From Distichodus sexfasciatus (taxonomy: Eukaryota; Chordata; Actinopteri; Characiformes; Distichodontidae), in the NCBI GenBank assembly GCA_032718565.1, contig JAVGVS010000044.1:372001-436000 (forward strand): a stretch of 64,000 nucleotides of DNA, in the 5' to 3' direction. Of this stretch, positions 33,153 to 45,600 are shown piece after piece. Numbering within the stretch: the first letter of the stretch is position 1; every line of letters begins with the position of its first letter. The notes beneath the pieces are model-generated. The model saw only the letters and a list, made by a program, of their open reading frames with translations, did not search any database and had not been told where the DNA came from. A program made the translations under genes and the position numbers.

Positions 33153-34740
33153 GTTGTTAAGTTGTTGTTTTGACCTATTTATTGGTGTCATGCAACATTA
33201 CTAGATTCTAAACTACCAGTCAAGAGTTTGTTGTTGAAAAATATTTGCATAAACATTAGATTTTTAATAAAGTAAGTTGAAGTAAATGAAAGATATTAGC
33301 ATGACTACTTGATGAAACAATTTTAGCTCATTACAAATAAATAAATAAATAAATAAATACATGAAGCTCTAGATATACAACCCCTGGCTCCTCATGTATA
33401 CAATTGGATATGGCTAAAATTTCACCCAATATTCTCAAACAAATGTACGGTATGTTCACTATTTAAATAGCTAAATAGCTAGATAAAAATAAGCCACTTG
33501 CTATAATTTTTATATTTTAATTTATTGACTGTAAAAATCAGTCAGCCATGTTACTTTTTTCATTTACTTCAAATTAAATCAAGAATTTAAGCACTCAAAT
33601 AATTTACGAGTTTTCAGCTAAGCATAACTTGGGTTTTTAAGTTTGAAGATGCCGATTAATCAGCTCATTTGCTGTCTTAAAGTTTTGCAAAATTCAAATT
33701 GATATACAAACCATTTTGACATTATCATCATAAGCTTCCAGTTTTAGCGTTGTTTTGCCCTTTGTAAGAAACTCCAGTTTGGTGTTTCACTTTATATTCT
33801 ACGTTATTTGATTTAAGGTTAAGATGCTGTATAATACTGAAGAACTACAACATATTTTGAATTGTTTTAAAATATAACTGTTCAGTGAACAACTTGATGC
33901 TTACAAGATTCAAATACATGCAGCTCTAGAAAGAAATGGAAAAGTGGTTATAAAAATCCTAGCAAAAACTTTTGACTGGTAGTGTACATGTTAGCATATT
34001 CATGGGCCTTTTTCCGAGGATCAGGGTCTTTTTGTTTTTCCTCTACTAAAAATGGTTAGACTTGACAGGAAAGATGTGCTGGAATGGCAAAAGCATCACT
34101 TTGTTTTCCATCGGGCCTGTCATCGATGTTATGTGACCTCTATTACTGTAACAGTCGGGCCAGATATTTGAATTCGTTTTTCACTTCAATAAAGATATAA
34201 CCTATTATATTTGGGCCGACAAGGCAAGTGCTTGAGACCAGGGTTTCTCGGATTGCCATGTGAGTGTGAAGGAGATGCAGGTGTCAACAGGCCTCACGTG
34301 CACCGACTTCCGCCATATTTCTTGTAAAAAAGGTGTGAATGAACAAAACAATTCCATTTATCATGTGTGAAGTTGTGAGGGTTAGTGATTTTGATTTAAA
34401 TATTGATGAATGAGGCCTAATGACAGAATCTTGGTGAAAACTGCATAAGTGGGGTTTTAAGAACTAATTTCTTCATAAGAAGGGTTGGTGAATGAGCCTC
34501 TTTGTTCCTAAATCTGCTTTACCTTTGTAATTGTTCATAGGTTTTAGCTGTTCTTAAGAAGTTGTAGATTTCACGCTACCAGTAAAACAAATTTAAAATA
34601 ATATTGGTGAATGTGAGACCTGGTGTTTGTAGAACGGATTTCTATCTTAAGCTCTGTTGGCGAGTGAGACCTGGTCTAAGACACATCAGAATTTTGGTGA
34701 AAACTGTGTGAGTCTATTTTTAGAACATTTATCTTCTTCT
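29890..34740 (-). other. srrm4: AT-rich, repeat-poor stretch, possible long srrm4 3' UTR
   Basis: No coding exon is seen. (ATT)n lies at 33091-33151 and (AAAT)n at 33335-33358. The remainder has fewer recognisable repeats than elsewhere in the window. Mammalian SRRM4 has a very long 3' UTR, so part of this may be transcribed. Several AATAAA hexamers occur on the minus strand and none can be chosen. Confidence 0.3.
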
Positions 34741-34829
34741 TCAGAATGGCTGATAACGAGGCCCAACCGCCTAACTTCGTGAATTGTTCATCTTTGTTTT
34801 TAAGCCAGCTAGCGCCGGTCACGCTGTAG

Positions 34830-35070
34830 CTAGCGGCGGAGTTGTGGTGCCGCAGCTGCTGCAGGTGAGTCGATGGAGGAGCTGCGCCCAGGTTGCGGTA
34901 GGAGGAGCGACGTTTGTGAACTGCGGGTTAAGATTGCGGTTGCGTGATGGGGCCATGTATTATCATGATTGAGGCTGAAGAGACTCCAGGAGGACAAACT
35001 GCTGCAGGAGGAAGAGGAGGATGAGGATGAAGGACTGGGGCTGTAGTATGGGATCGGCCTCTTCCTGGCG
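34830..35070 (-). CDS. srrm4: srrm4 last coding exon (core eMIC motif)
   Basis: The acceptor is TTTTTTCCTCCCTAG. The exon reads S-ARKRPIPYYSPSPSSSSSSS, then CSSLSSW, which matches the conserved eMIC core and the start of the Ser-rich stretch. After SSW it reads LFSLNHDNTWPHHATAIL and a Leu/Pro/Ser end to TAG at 34832-34830. It does not show the RS-rich tail known from mammals. No internal donor was found on this strand. Confidence 0.8.
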
Positions 35071-36613
35071 CTAGGGAGGAAAAAACAGGAGAAAACGGTA
35101 CAACTTAGACAAGTAATTTGAGTTCACAGTTGCAATTTGAGTTTTTCTCAAAAACCTACATAATGCAACATAAGCAGTATATAAATTTATAAACCATAAG
35201 GCCATAAACACTTTACATACTATAAAAAACACTCTGACTAACATCTGTTATATATAAAAACAGCAAGTGTTTTCCCCTTCATGAATGCCATAGCTTTACG
35301 TAGTATCATTTAAAACTAATTCACCAACTATTCTTACAAAGTAATTTATGCTTAAATTTCACTTATGCAGCTTTAAGTTGTTTTATTGGGTTTCCTTCAA
35401 TGTTGTGACATTTTAAAATGTTTGCATTATTTTAGATTCATTTAAAATGGGCCCTCATTCACCAATATTTTCTTGATTTATTTCTTAAATTTGGCCTTAA
35501 GAAAGTTAAGGTATATAAAAAACATAACATTATACAACTTAAGAATTGATTTATTGTGACTTATCTCAAGCCTTTTTTTGGTTTTAATAAAATTTTGTTT
35601 ACAATGAAATCCTAAATCCAGTATTAAATAATTGTATTTAGTTTCTATATTCTAATAATTTGAGATACTGCATTTGTGATATAATTTGATATTACATATA
35701 ACCATCAACATTAAACAAAAAACACTTAAAATATTTCACTTTAATTGTAGAGGCCTCTAAAATGACTTTTTTAGCTTTAAAACTACAGAATATTATTATT
35801 TTTTTTATTTGTTTTGTTGAGAACAAAGCTGTTACAGTCCTTCTCAAGTGATGATACCTGTTTCAGGTATTGTGGCAGGTAAAGATTAAAAGTAAATTTG
35901 GGTATTTATTTATTTGCTACTTTTTAACAAGGTAGCCACATAGTGGCTGTTTAAAAGCACCTTGTAATTCTAAGCGAGCCTCCAGATGGCTGGGTGAATC
36001 TCGGCCTGTGCTCATGGAGCCGAGGTTCTCTGCATCGCCTTGCCTGGCTCACCGTTTCCTCACTGAGCTTGAGCCTTGCTTTCAAGGCTCTTTCAGTGAG
36101 ACATAAGGCATGTTAGTTTCCCCAAAAAGCTGTTCACCTTCACTGAAGCCTCGTTTGATAATCAGTAGGGAGCAAAAAATGTTACAACACACACTGATCT
36201 TTTCCACGGCAGTAGACCCAGTTTGGAAACAGTGCTTTTTTTCCATTGAAAGACTTTGCTGGTTTGGAACTGAGGAATTCATAATGTCACGAGTAAAAAA
36301 GGCTTTAAAGAAAAAAACAAAAAATAAAACAGTAAAATGAATGCTCTTATTAACCCGGTCGTTAAAAGAAATTCAAGTTTGAAAAATAGCAATAGCAATA
36401 ATAAGCACATTATTATTATTATTAATATTAGCGCTTTAGTATTATTATATTTCTTTTATTTTAAGATAATTTGAGTTATTATGAATGAAATACGTTTACT
36501 ATCAAATCATTATTTATGATTGTTTTTATTATTATTTATCGAAGAAATATTTTCTTACTGATTAATGCTCTTCTTTTTACTAGTCTGGCCTTCCTTTGCA
36601 AGAAATTCAACAG

Positions 36614-36689
<76 letters not shown>

Positions 36690-39600
36690 AAGTCTGCTTA
36701 GTCCAAACTCTTAGTGTCAAACTTGTATCATGTATCATGTAATTTTGTACAAGCTGTATGAAAAAGTGTAAATTGGACAATAGGGAGCACTATAACTGTC
36801 AAAAATCATTCACTCATTTATTATCCGAACAACATAATCTCAACCTAAATCTGTAAATTTGCTAGACCCAGTTCCCATTGGGCTTCCCTTTATAGAAAAT
36901 GTGCTTATTTTATTTGAGAAACTAAAAGAGGTTAAAGATGTGCTTTTGGTTACTGAGGTTAAGGTTAGGGTTAGGTGGAAAATTATACACATCTAGTCAT
37001 TATTCTATGGACCTCACAAAGATAGTGATATGTGACTGTGTGTGTGAGTGACAGGTGTGCTGTACCTGTCTGGTGTGTATCTGGAGTGTTTGGTGCTCCG
37101 TCGACTGCTGACGCTACACACACTTCCCTTTCTTGAGTCCACTGAGTAGCTGGATGAGCGGGAATACAACCTTAAAGCAAACACACCAGAATTACTGCAA
37201 TGACATTAGTATTGAAGGTATGACTATAAATTACAAGTTTCATCAGGATAAAATATTATATTGATTGAATGACATCTGGAGATATCACAAAGTCTGCTAC
37301 GATATGACTTCAATTCGACTCTATTCATATATACAGTACTGTGCAAAAGTTTTAGGCAGGTGTGAAAAATTACTGTAAACAAAGAATGCTTTCAGAAATA
37401 TAAATATATTATTTTTATCAGTTTACAAAATGCAAAGTGAGCGAACAAAAGGAAAATCTAAATCAAATCAATATTTGGTGTTACTACTTTTTGCCTTCAA
37501 TCCAGCATCAACTCTTATAGGTACACTTGCACAAAGTCAGGGATTTTGTAGGATTATAGTCATTATATTATTTTGTAGGATTATAGTCATTATATTATTT
37601 TGTAGGATTATAGGATTATAGATCTGTGGTTAGTTCTCCAAGATGTTTGGAACAACCTACCAGCCGAGTTCCTTCAAAAGCTGTGTGCAAGTGTGCCTAG
37701 AAGAACTGATGCTGTTTTGAAGGCAAAGGGTGGTCACACCAAATACTGATTTGATTTAGATTTCTCTTTTGTTCATTCACTGCATTCACATTCACTGATT
37801 GATGAAAATAAATGATTAACACTTCCATTTTTGAAAGCATTCTTTGTTTACAGCATTTTTTTCACACCTGCCTAAAACTTTTGCACAGTACTGTATAAAA
37901 TAGTTTGTTGATTGATTTGATTGAATTGGAGGGTCTTCTTGTCTACATATAAACCTTGTTGATCACTGAATTGATGTATCAATGTAGACTGTTGTATTGT
38001 TACACTCATAGACAACTGTGGTATTGATGGAACTAATCTCATCTGCAGCTGATTGCGTTTCCATCGTTATTGTGATCGTCGGTTCCCCACCTGCGTCCGG
38101 AGGAAGATCCGGAGCGGCTCCTGGAATATCTCTCCCAGCGGTAGCTCCGTGAGGACCGGCTGCGGCTGCGAAAACGGCTCTCAGATCGATATCTGACTGG
38201 AGATGGACTCAGACTCCTGGCGGTTTGAGAAACGGTCGGTCGTGAGTTTCTCAAACAGGTCCAGCTGTGTGGTTCCTCACTTAAACAACAGCACAAAGGG
38301 AAGTGAGACTTGCATTCAGGCATATAATGTGATTAGATGACAGGAATAAACTCAGAATCTAAGAAAGATTAGAGGTAGCAAAGTTGTGTTGCCTTTTGGT
38401 CCCGGCTGTGAAGCTAGAGGTGTGAATTGTCACTGGTCTCACGATTCGATTCGATTACGATTATCACGTCAGCCATTCGATTCGATTCGATATCTCAATG
38501 CATCACGATGCAGCCCATAAATTTTTATGCATTACCTCATATTGTTTTCAAATACAAATACAAGCAGTGAGATGTAAACTCCCTTGTCTGTCCCCAATTC
38601 AACATAAACACAGACGTTAGATTTGGAAAAAGGTAAAGTAACCAATGCCTTTGTTACTCTACCATAAATGTTACAGTGGTATGTTACCATTTTGGCAGTT
38701 TACCGGTGTAGTATTCTGACACTCGTCTGCAAGTTGTTTAAGGATTAAAACTAATATAATAAGTATATCAACCTTACATACCATCAGAGGATCAACAAAG
38801 CACGAAACGTAATGGGTGATTATGCAGATACTACAAAAGTTACATTGTTGGCCATCAGTCTTGGTGTGTGTGTGTGTGTGTGTGTAATGATGGAGCTATA
38901 ACGCCTGATTCAGCATCCCAGTGATGTGCCTCGCTGCAGTCTGTAACTGCATCTGTATTTATGCTGAATTGGGGACAGACAAGTGGGCAAGGGGAGCCAT
39001 TGATTGTGTGCTTAAATATGTAAGACCTAACTATCAAATTGGAATTATAAGGTCGATAAACTATAACTTGCGTTTAACCGACCTGCCGCCGTTCCAGTCA
39101 ATCACAAAACCAGGAGCCATCAACCAATAGGAATCGTAGGCAGAAACAGCCAAAACCCCGCCCCCAAACTGCCAAAACCCGCCCCTTTCAAACCCGCCAC
39201 ATAGAAATCTCACTCGAGCAAAAAAGCCGCTCGTCGGTAATGTACTTTGCGCGCCAGCACATTTAACACATCGAGAAGAAAAAAGACATTAGAGAGAGGA
39301 AAAATACAGTTTGCGCGCAATATTATTACGTGAAATTTACTCCCTCCGCCATTCAGTGCCTTCAGTGAGATGAGAGTTACTTCTACCCGGAGCAGCGCTG
39401 TACTCACATCAGGCAGCCACAGTCACTACCGAAACTACTTTTTAACTAGAATTTTTATGCTGCCGCCAGAAAATCACCAAACAATGTCATTATAATATAT
39501 AATCGATTATGTCCTGCCACTGCATCGATGCAGAATCGCCCGCGTCTGCATCGCGATGCAGATAAGATTAATTTCAACACCCCTATGTGAAGCCCGGGGA

Positions 39601-42600
39601 GCAGTGCTTGGAGACGGTACCTTGCTCATTAGTACCTCAGCGGTACCTTTACTGGTCCGGGGCCTGAAACGGCGATCCTTCAACTCTAAATACCAACTAT
39701 GTAAAATCATTTATATATATGGTTATATTTACATAAACACATTGGTTGGTTGCGTAACAGTTAGGGCGTTCGCCCCGTGATCGAAAGATTGCCGGTTCAA
39801 GTCCAAGGACCAATCAAGGTACCACAACACATTTCGTTGTGGTGCACTGTGTGCTGTGTTCACAATCACAAATAATCACTCACTTTCACTTACATTTTCA
39901 TAAAATCACACAGTACTGACAAAAGTCTTGAGCCACTTCTCATTTCTTTATGTTTTGCCAAACATATTGTATATATTCTCCACTAACTTTCATCAAGATA
40001 AAGACTCATTTCTCACCTTTTGACCTTGTTGAATACAGAGCTGGCCAGCTGACTCTCCCCTTGCTGTCCGGCTTTGCCTGGAGACTCATAGCTGCTGAGA
40101 GAGTTTCCCGAGTCTGAGCCACTGTCCCTGTCTGCAAACCCAAGCTTCTCCCGACACGACGCTCTGCCGACTGCGCCGCCCTCCGCCCTCGACGCGCCCG
40201 TTTTGGAGGAGGGCGGGGAGCAAGTGTCGTTCCCCGAATCGTAATCGGCGCGCCGTTCCCCGCCTCTATCGCACGGCAAAGTTTTGTTTAAGGCCTCAAG
40301 CCCCGGACGTGAGAGTTTGACCTGCAAGGGGCAGACAAAGCAAAATGCTTTTTAAAATTAAATTAAAAAAGGAGAATATCCCTAACGTCTACCTGTATGG
40401 ATGCATCTAGTAAAAGTCAGGATATTGTCTTACGAAAAACACAGAGAGAAGTTAAGAAGCGATTTCAGGACAGATAAGAGATTTAAAAATATCATGCAAA
40501 TCTGTCACATGCGAGTCATTTGGAAAAGAAAGTCAGAAACAAAGGCTGAACTCAGAAGAAAAAGGTAAAGAAACAGGCTAAACTAACAAGTCTTCATTAT
40601 AAAGAAAAAAGATCAGAAAGAAGAAAAGAAAGTTATTCTAAATAGACTACTTAAAAGTGGAAAGAGGAAATAAAGTAAAATCTAAAAACAGAATAAATCC
40701 CAGTTTGAACGTGTTATTTTTCTAACAATGAACACTGAACTAACATCACAGAATGGGTTTGTGTGTAATTATTTATAGAAATAAATGAAATGAACTGCAG
40801 ACATCACTCTAACTAAGCAAAGCCTTGGGGAATAAAAGGACATTTCATTTGTGTTTTTATAGCTCCCCTGCAGGAAGAGATTTAAGTCCACCAGCGACCT
40901 TTATTAAGTCCCTAAGTCTGCGAATGGCATCGACTTACCAATCAAGACTTCCTCCTTAAGTAGGTAAGGTGTAAAAAAAAGGGAAGAGCGGGTAATGTAA
41001 GTGAATCGTTAGAGTGGTAAAAAAAATGCAAGTAAAAGACAATAACCCTTGCTTCGTTATGCCACACTCTCTTTTACCATGTCTCCTTTTTAAAAAAAGC
41101 TTGCTGACTTTTTTTAATGAGCTGATTTTACATGGAACTTGGAAATTTAACCCCTTTTACCAATGGAACAGCAGCAGAGCTTTAGCTCATATATTTATAC
41201 GTATAAATGTCCTGAAAATGATCCAGTGTAACATTTCTGGCCATTAAAAAGTGACTTTTCCTGTCTGCCTAAAGATATTGCTTGCATTTAATGTGGATGA
41301 ATAGTTTAATATGTTTTGCATGTTTCATGTTCATACACTGACCTGAGATCAGAATTAAAGACAAACTTGGCACAGTTTACTGCAATCTTACATTTTTTTA
41401 ATTAAAAACTCAAGAAAGTCTTTGGAAGCAAAGTATGCATAAATGAGGGGTGGCTGAATACTTTTGAACCTAACTTTTCTGGACTCATGGTGGGAGGATA
41501 GCTGTGATTTTCCTTTTTGTTCAAGTACTTATAAAATATGCATTTGAAAAATAAAAGGGGGAGCATTAGAAACCATCAGAAGTAACATTTCTGCTTTAAT
41601 TTTTTTAAGTATCAACTGGAGATGAATACCCACCTCTCCCTCTGGGTGAGGCCTTGTGTCATAATGCCAACCAAAGGAAAAGCAAAACGCCGGATTTTGC
41701 AGATATTTTAAAGCGTTGCAGTGGAGCTGCCGTTTTTAAAGGCCTTTCAAGGTAAACAACCTTGATGTACAGAAACATTTTGCATCGTAAGAGAGAAACA
41801 AAATCGTGTCAAGCGTCCCTGATTTGCACAGAGGGTCAAAAAGGGAAACTGCCTATAACTTTGGCAAATAAATGGAACTAAAATTGCAAGAAAGTAAACA
41901 TTTTACTGGCCACCACCATGGTTTGAAATACAGGTGGCATTAAGAAGGTCCTGACATACCCCAATCAAGACCAAGTCACCCCCCCACCCCTCAAGAGACA
42001 ACAACAACAGTTTTGGGGGGTTGAAACATTCAGTATATTCTTCTGTTACCATAAAAATATGATGATTCAATCCTCTTCCACTCTCATCAAATGGGAGCAT
42101 TCTAATGTAATGTAATGTGATTTCACACAGGCCTAATGAGGACTGTAGCATTTTTAACCTCTTCAGCGTTGCTAGAAGCGGCAACTTGTTCATTCATTTC
42201 AATCAAGTGACTAGTTGGTTAGTATTGTTGGTCATGGTACTGGTTGATGTGTGTCGGTACCCGTAAGTAGCCAGCAGATGTCTAGCTTGTTGATGTGTTG
42301 CTTTGCAACCTTCATTTTGTTGTTGTTTTAAGTGTTTGGTCTACAGATGCAAGCTAAAGTCTAGAAGTTGAATTATTCACCATTGTTTCAGAGGTTACTT
42401 AAGTCAATGTTAGTTAGTCAGTTAAGATAGATAAATAGTTTTCTAGTAAATCAGGCACTTATTTTGGTGAGGTAAAATCTGTCATGGTCATTTTCCAAGC
42501 AGATGAAGTGTTATGCGTTGTGAGGAGCCATATGTATAAGTACAGTAGCTGCTCATGACTTCCAGTGACTTGGCCCCGGAAAGTTTACCCCCAACTCTGG

Positions 42601-45600
42601 CCACCTCACCTTTAATGTGTAGCTACAATACCTTGCAAAATCCCAACAAACATTTAAAACATTTGTCTGGATTAAAGCATCATAACAGTATGTTGGACCA
42701 ATACATTTCCAAAAGAGGGGTGTTCTGAACATTCTTCGTAACTTGTGAGAGATTCTGAAGTTCATAAGTTGACATTTTATTGTTCACATCCAAAGTCATG
42801 TATTGTTAATATTAAATGTTGTTTTTGATGATTGTCATTTCACAAGATATTGTAGCTACAGGTTTATGGTGTGCTGGGCAGTATCTTTTTTGTTGTTGTT
42901 GCAAATTTCGCTCTGAGTGCAACAGTGAAAAAATGTGCAAATCAGTCAACATTTGCCAAAGTTATAGAGGTACATTTTTTGACTTACAGGAGCTTTTTCT
43001 TTAACTCTGAGTTTTGTGCTCTGAGCAAGCATATTTTCAGAAACTTCCATCTCTAAAAATATTTTTTGAACACCTTCCTGTTTTTCTGGGTGAAATTTAT
43101 GCGTGGATGTTATATAAACTCTTTCCTGGATAAATGTTGAGAGGGATGAGACGTTAGATGGGGGCGAGGCCTTGTTTAATTATTCCAGCTGGAAAACACT
43201 TGAAACACACTCTGGTTTAAAAGTTAATTAATGCAAATCTAAGCTGTGTGTCAAGCACATGTGCAACATGCAAATCTGATGCAGCTCCTCCCCAAAAATT
43301 TGTCTCTGATTGGCTAAAATTGCTATTAACTGAGGCCATGAAAACAAACAGCTGTACTTTTCTGCTCCATGGTCTTAATATTTGCTTTTATATTTTGTTA
43401 CTTAGATGCATATAGTAACTACAGGTAGTGTTCATAGACGTGCTGTAAATGCACAAAACACTGGCAACTTTGTAAACACTGCAGACACAATACAACAGAA
43501 GTGTTGTGTAACACTTCTGTTGCGTCGCTGCATTCCCGAAGTTGAATGTGTTTTCTGTATTTGCAGCGTGTTCGTAAAATGTGGTGCATGTGTTGTCATT
43601 TTAATGAAAGTGTTTTCTAAATTTGTGTAGCGTCTTCAGAATTGTAGTGTGTTTGCATGTGCGTTATGGACTTGATTAATATGTTGTTACTTTGCAGCAC
43701 GTATTTTATTTTGAATTGCACTGGGCTCTCTCAGCCACCATAATTATCATTGCTAACATGAAATGGAAATTAGCATTATATAGTGGAAATCCACATTAGC
43801 TATAAGAATGCTAGCAACAAGCATTTTCATTTGTTTTAGAGAAAACAAAATTTTTACTGCAGTACATTCTGACACCCAGGGTTAGCTCGCTGTACACCTG
43901 GCTATGATCAAATTCAATTTGGCAAGATATATGAGCTATGAGCTATGAAGGGATATAGCAAAGAAGTAAAATAATATATTTGTTCATAACGAAACGATTA
44001 GCATTTACGCTTTTATCCAACCTGACCAGCAATTTTCTCCATGCTGCAATCTCAAGGTCAGCCGCAAACTAACCCACTAGTGCCCTGACCTTAGAGCAGC
44101 ATGAAATGCCAACTCCTCCCCCATCCCACCTTAGCCCTGATCTGCAGTAAAACTGACGATGATGTGGCGGCATGTTCTAACGGGTTTGGAGGGGTTGGGC
44201 TGTAGCGATGGACGCTCGGAAAGCTAAACAGAATGCGGAAGCTGCGAGAGAAACAGAGATTTTTGTACTGATGTCGCTTTTGCATTCATTCCTTTTGTAT
44301 TGGTATTCTGGCTTTCACATTCGTGTTTATATTGTAACGCATGCAATCATGTTGTGGTTTTGCATTTGTGTTGTAACTTTTGCATTCCTGTTTTGACTTT
44401 TGCATTTGTCCATTTGTCATAACTTTTGCTTTAGTGCTGTGGTTTTCTATTCATGTGTTGGATTTTGCATTCGTCTTATGGCTTTTGCATTTCCATCGTC
44501 ACATTTGCATTCTTCTTGTAAATTATGTATTTCTGTTGAGGCTTTTGCATTTCCCTTATGGTATTTGTATGTGTTGTCGTTTCTGCATTAATGTGATAGC
44601 TTTTGCATGTGTGTTGTGGCTTTTGCATCTCTATTGTTATGTTTGTTTTACGTTACAGCTGTTGAATTCATTTTGTGGCTGTTGCATTTCCGTGGTGGTC
44701 TTTGCACTCATGTTCTGGCTTTTGTATTCATGTTATAGCTTTTGCATTTGTATTGTGAGTTTTGTGTTTATGTTGTGGCTTTTGCATTCAAATTGTACTT
44801 TTTCATCTCTGTTGTGGCTTTTGCATTGGTGTTATAGCTTTTACGTTCGTATTGTGAGTTTTGCATTTATTTTGTGGCTTTGCAATCAAACTGTTGTTTT
44901 TGCATTTGTGTTGTGACTTTTACATTTTTGTTGTGGCTTTTGCATCTCTCTCACATTTGTATTTAAGTTACGGCTTTTGAATTCATTTTGTGGCTTTTGC
45001 ACTCATGTTGTGGCTTCTGCATTCGTGAAACAGCTGTTGTGTTCATATTGTGAGTTTTGCATTTATGTTGGGGCTTATGCATTAATGTTTTGGGTTCTGC
45101 ATTAATTTTGTGGCTTTTGCATTAATTTCTGTTGTCATTTCTGCATTCGTGCTGTGGTTTTTGTATTCTGTTGTGCTGTTTGGGCCACCATACTTTTGGC
45201 ATACTTTTCCATTAAACAGCACAACAAAACTGATAGGTTTACGCAATCTTTACAAGATCGCCAGCCTAGCACTGTCAGCACGAACGAGAGCAAGCAAGCC
45301 GGGGCACTTACTGGGCATGAGGACGGCAAAGTGCAGCACTTAGAGGAGATTTTACTGGTTAGCTTGACTGCTGACCCCCACTCCAAACATCTCTGCTCCT
45401 CTGCACGTCGGCCAATGTCTTGAAAGCCGGATTTGCCGTGATCTTCAGATCTAAACGAACAAAAACAAACATATTTTAAACTCAGAACAGTGGTACACAG
45501 CACTGACCTGCAAAACCCACACACTGCACATTTCTGTATGTTCCATGAGGACATTCTTATTTATGATATCAGATATAGGTCCCTGACCCAAGACCAAGAT

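Larger units (their letters stand above)
37210..38015. mobile_element. hAT-like short repeat (family B) split by a Tc1-like insertion
   Basis: The left part (TCTGCTACGATATGACTTCA) and right part (TGTTGATCACTGAATTGATG, TATCAATGTAGACTG, TTGTTACACTCATA) are the two halves of a family B repeat. They are separated by the Tc1-like element at 37334-37893. Confidence 0.65.

Noticed and set aside
44380..44916. 178-codon hydrophobic frame that could look like a membrane protein
   Set aside because: It is the 20-bp minisatellite read through; unit length not divisible by three, Phe/Leu/Cys strings only.
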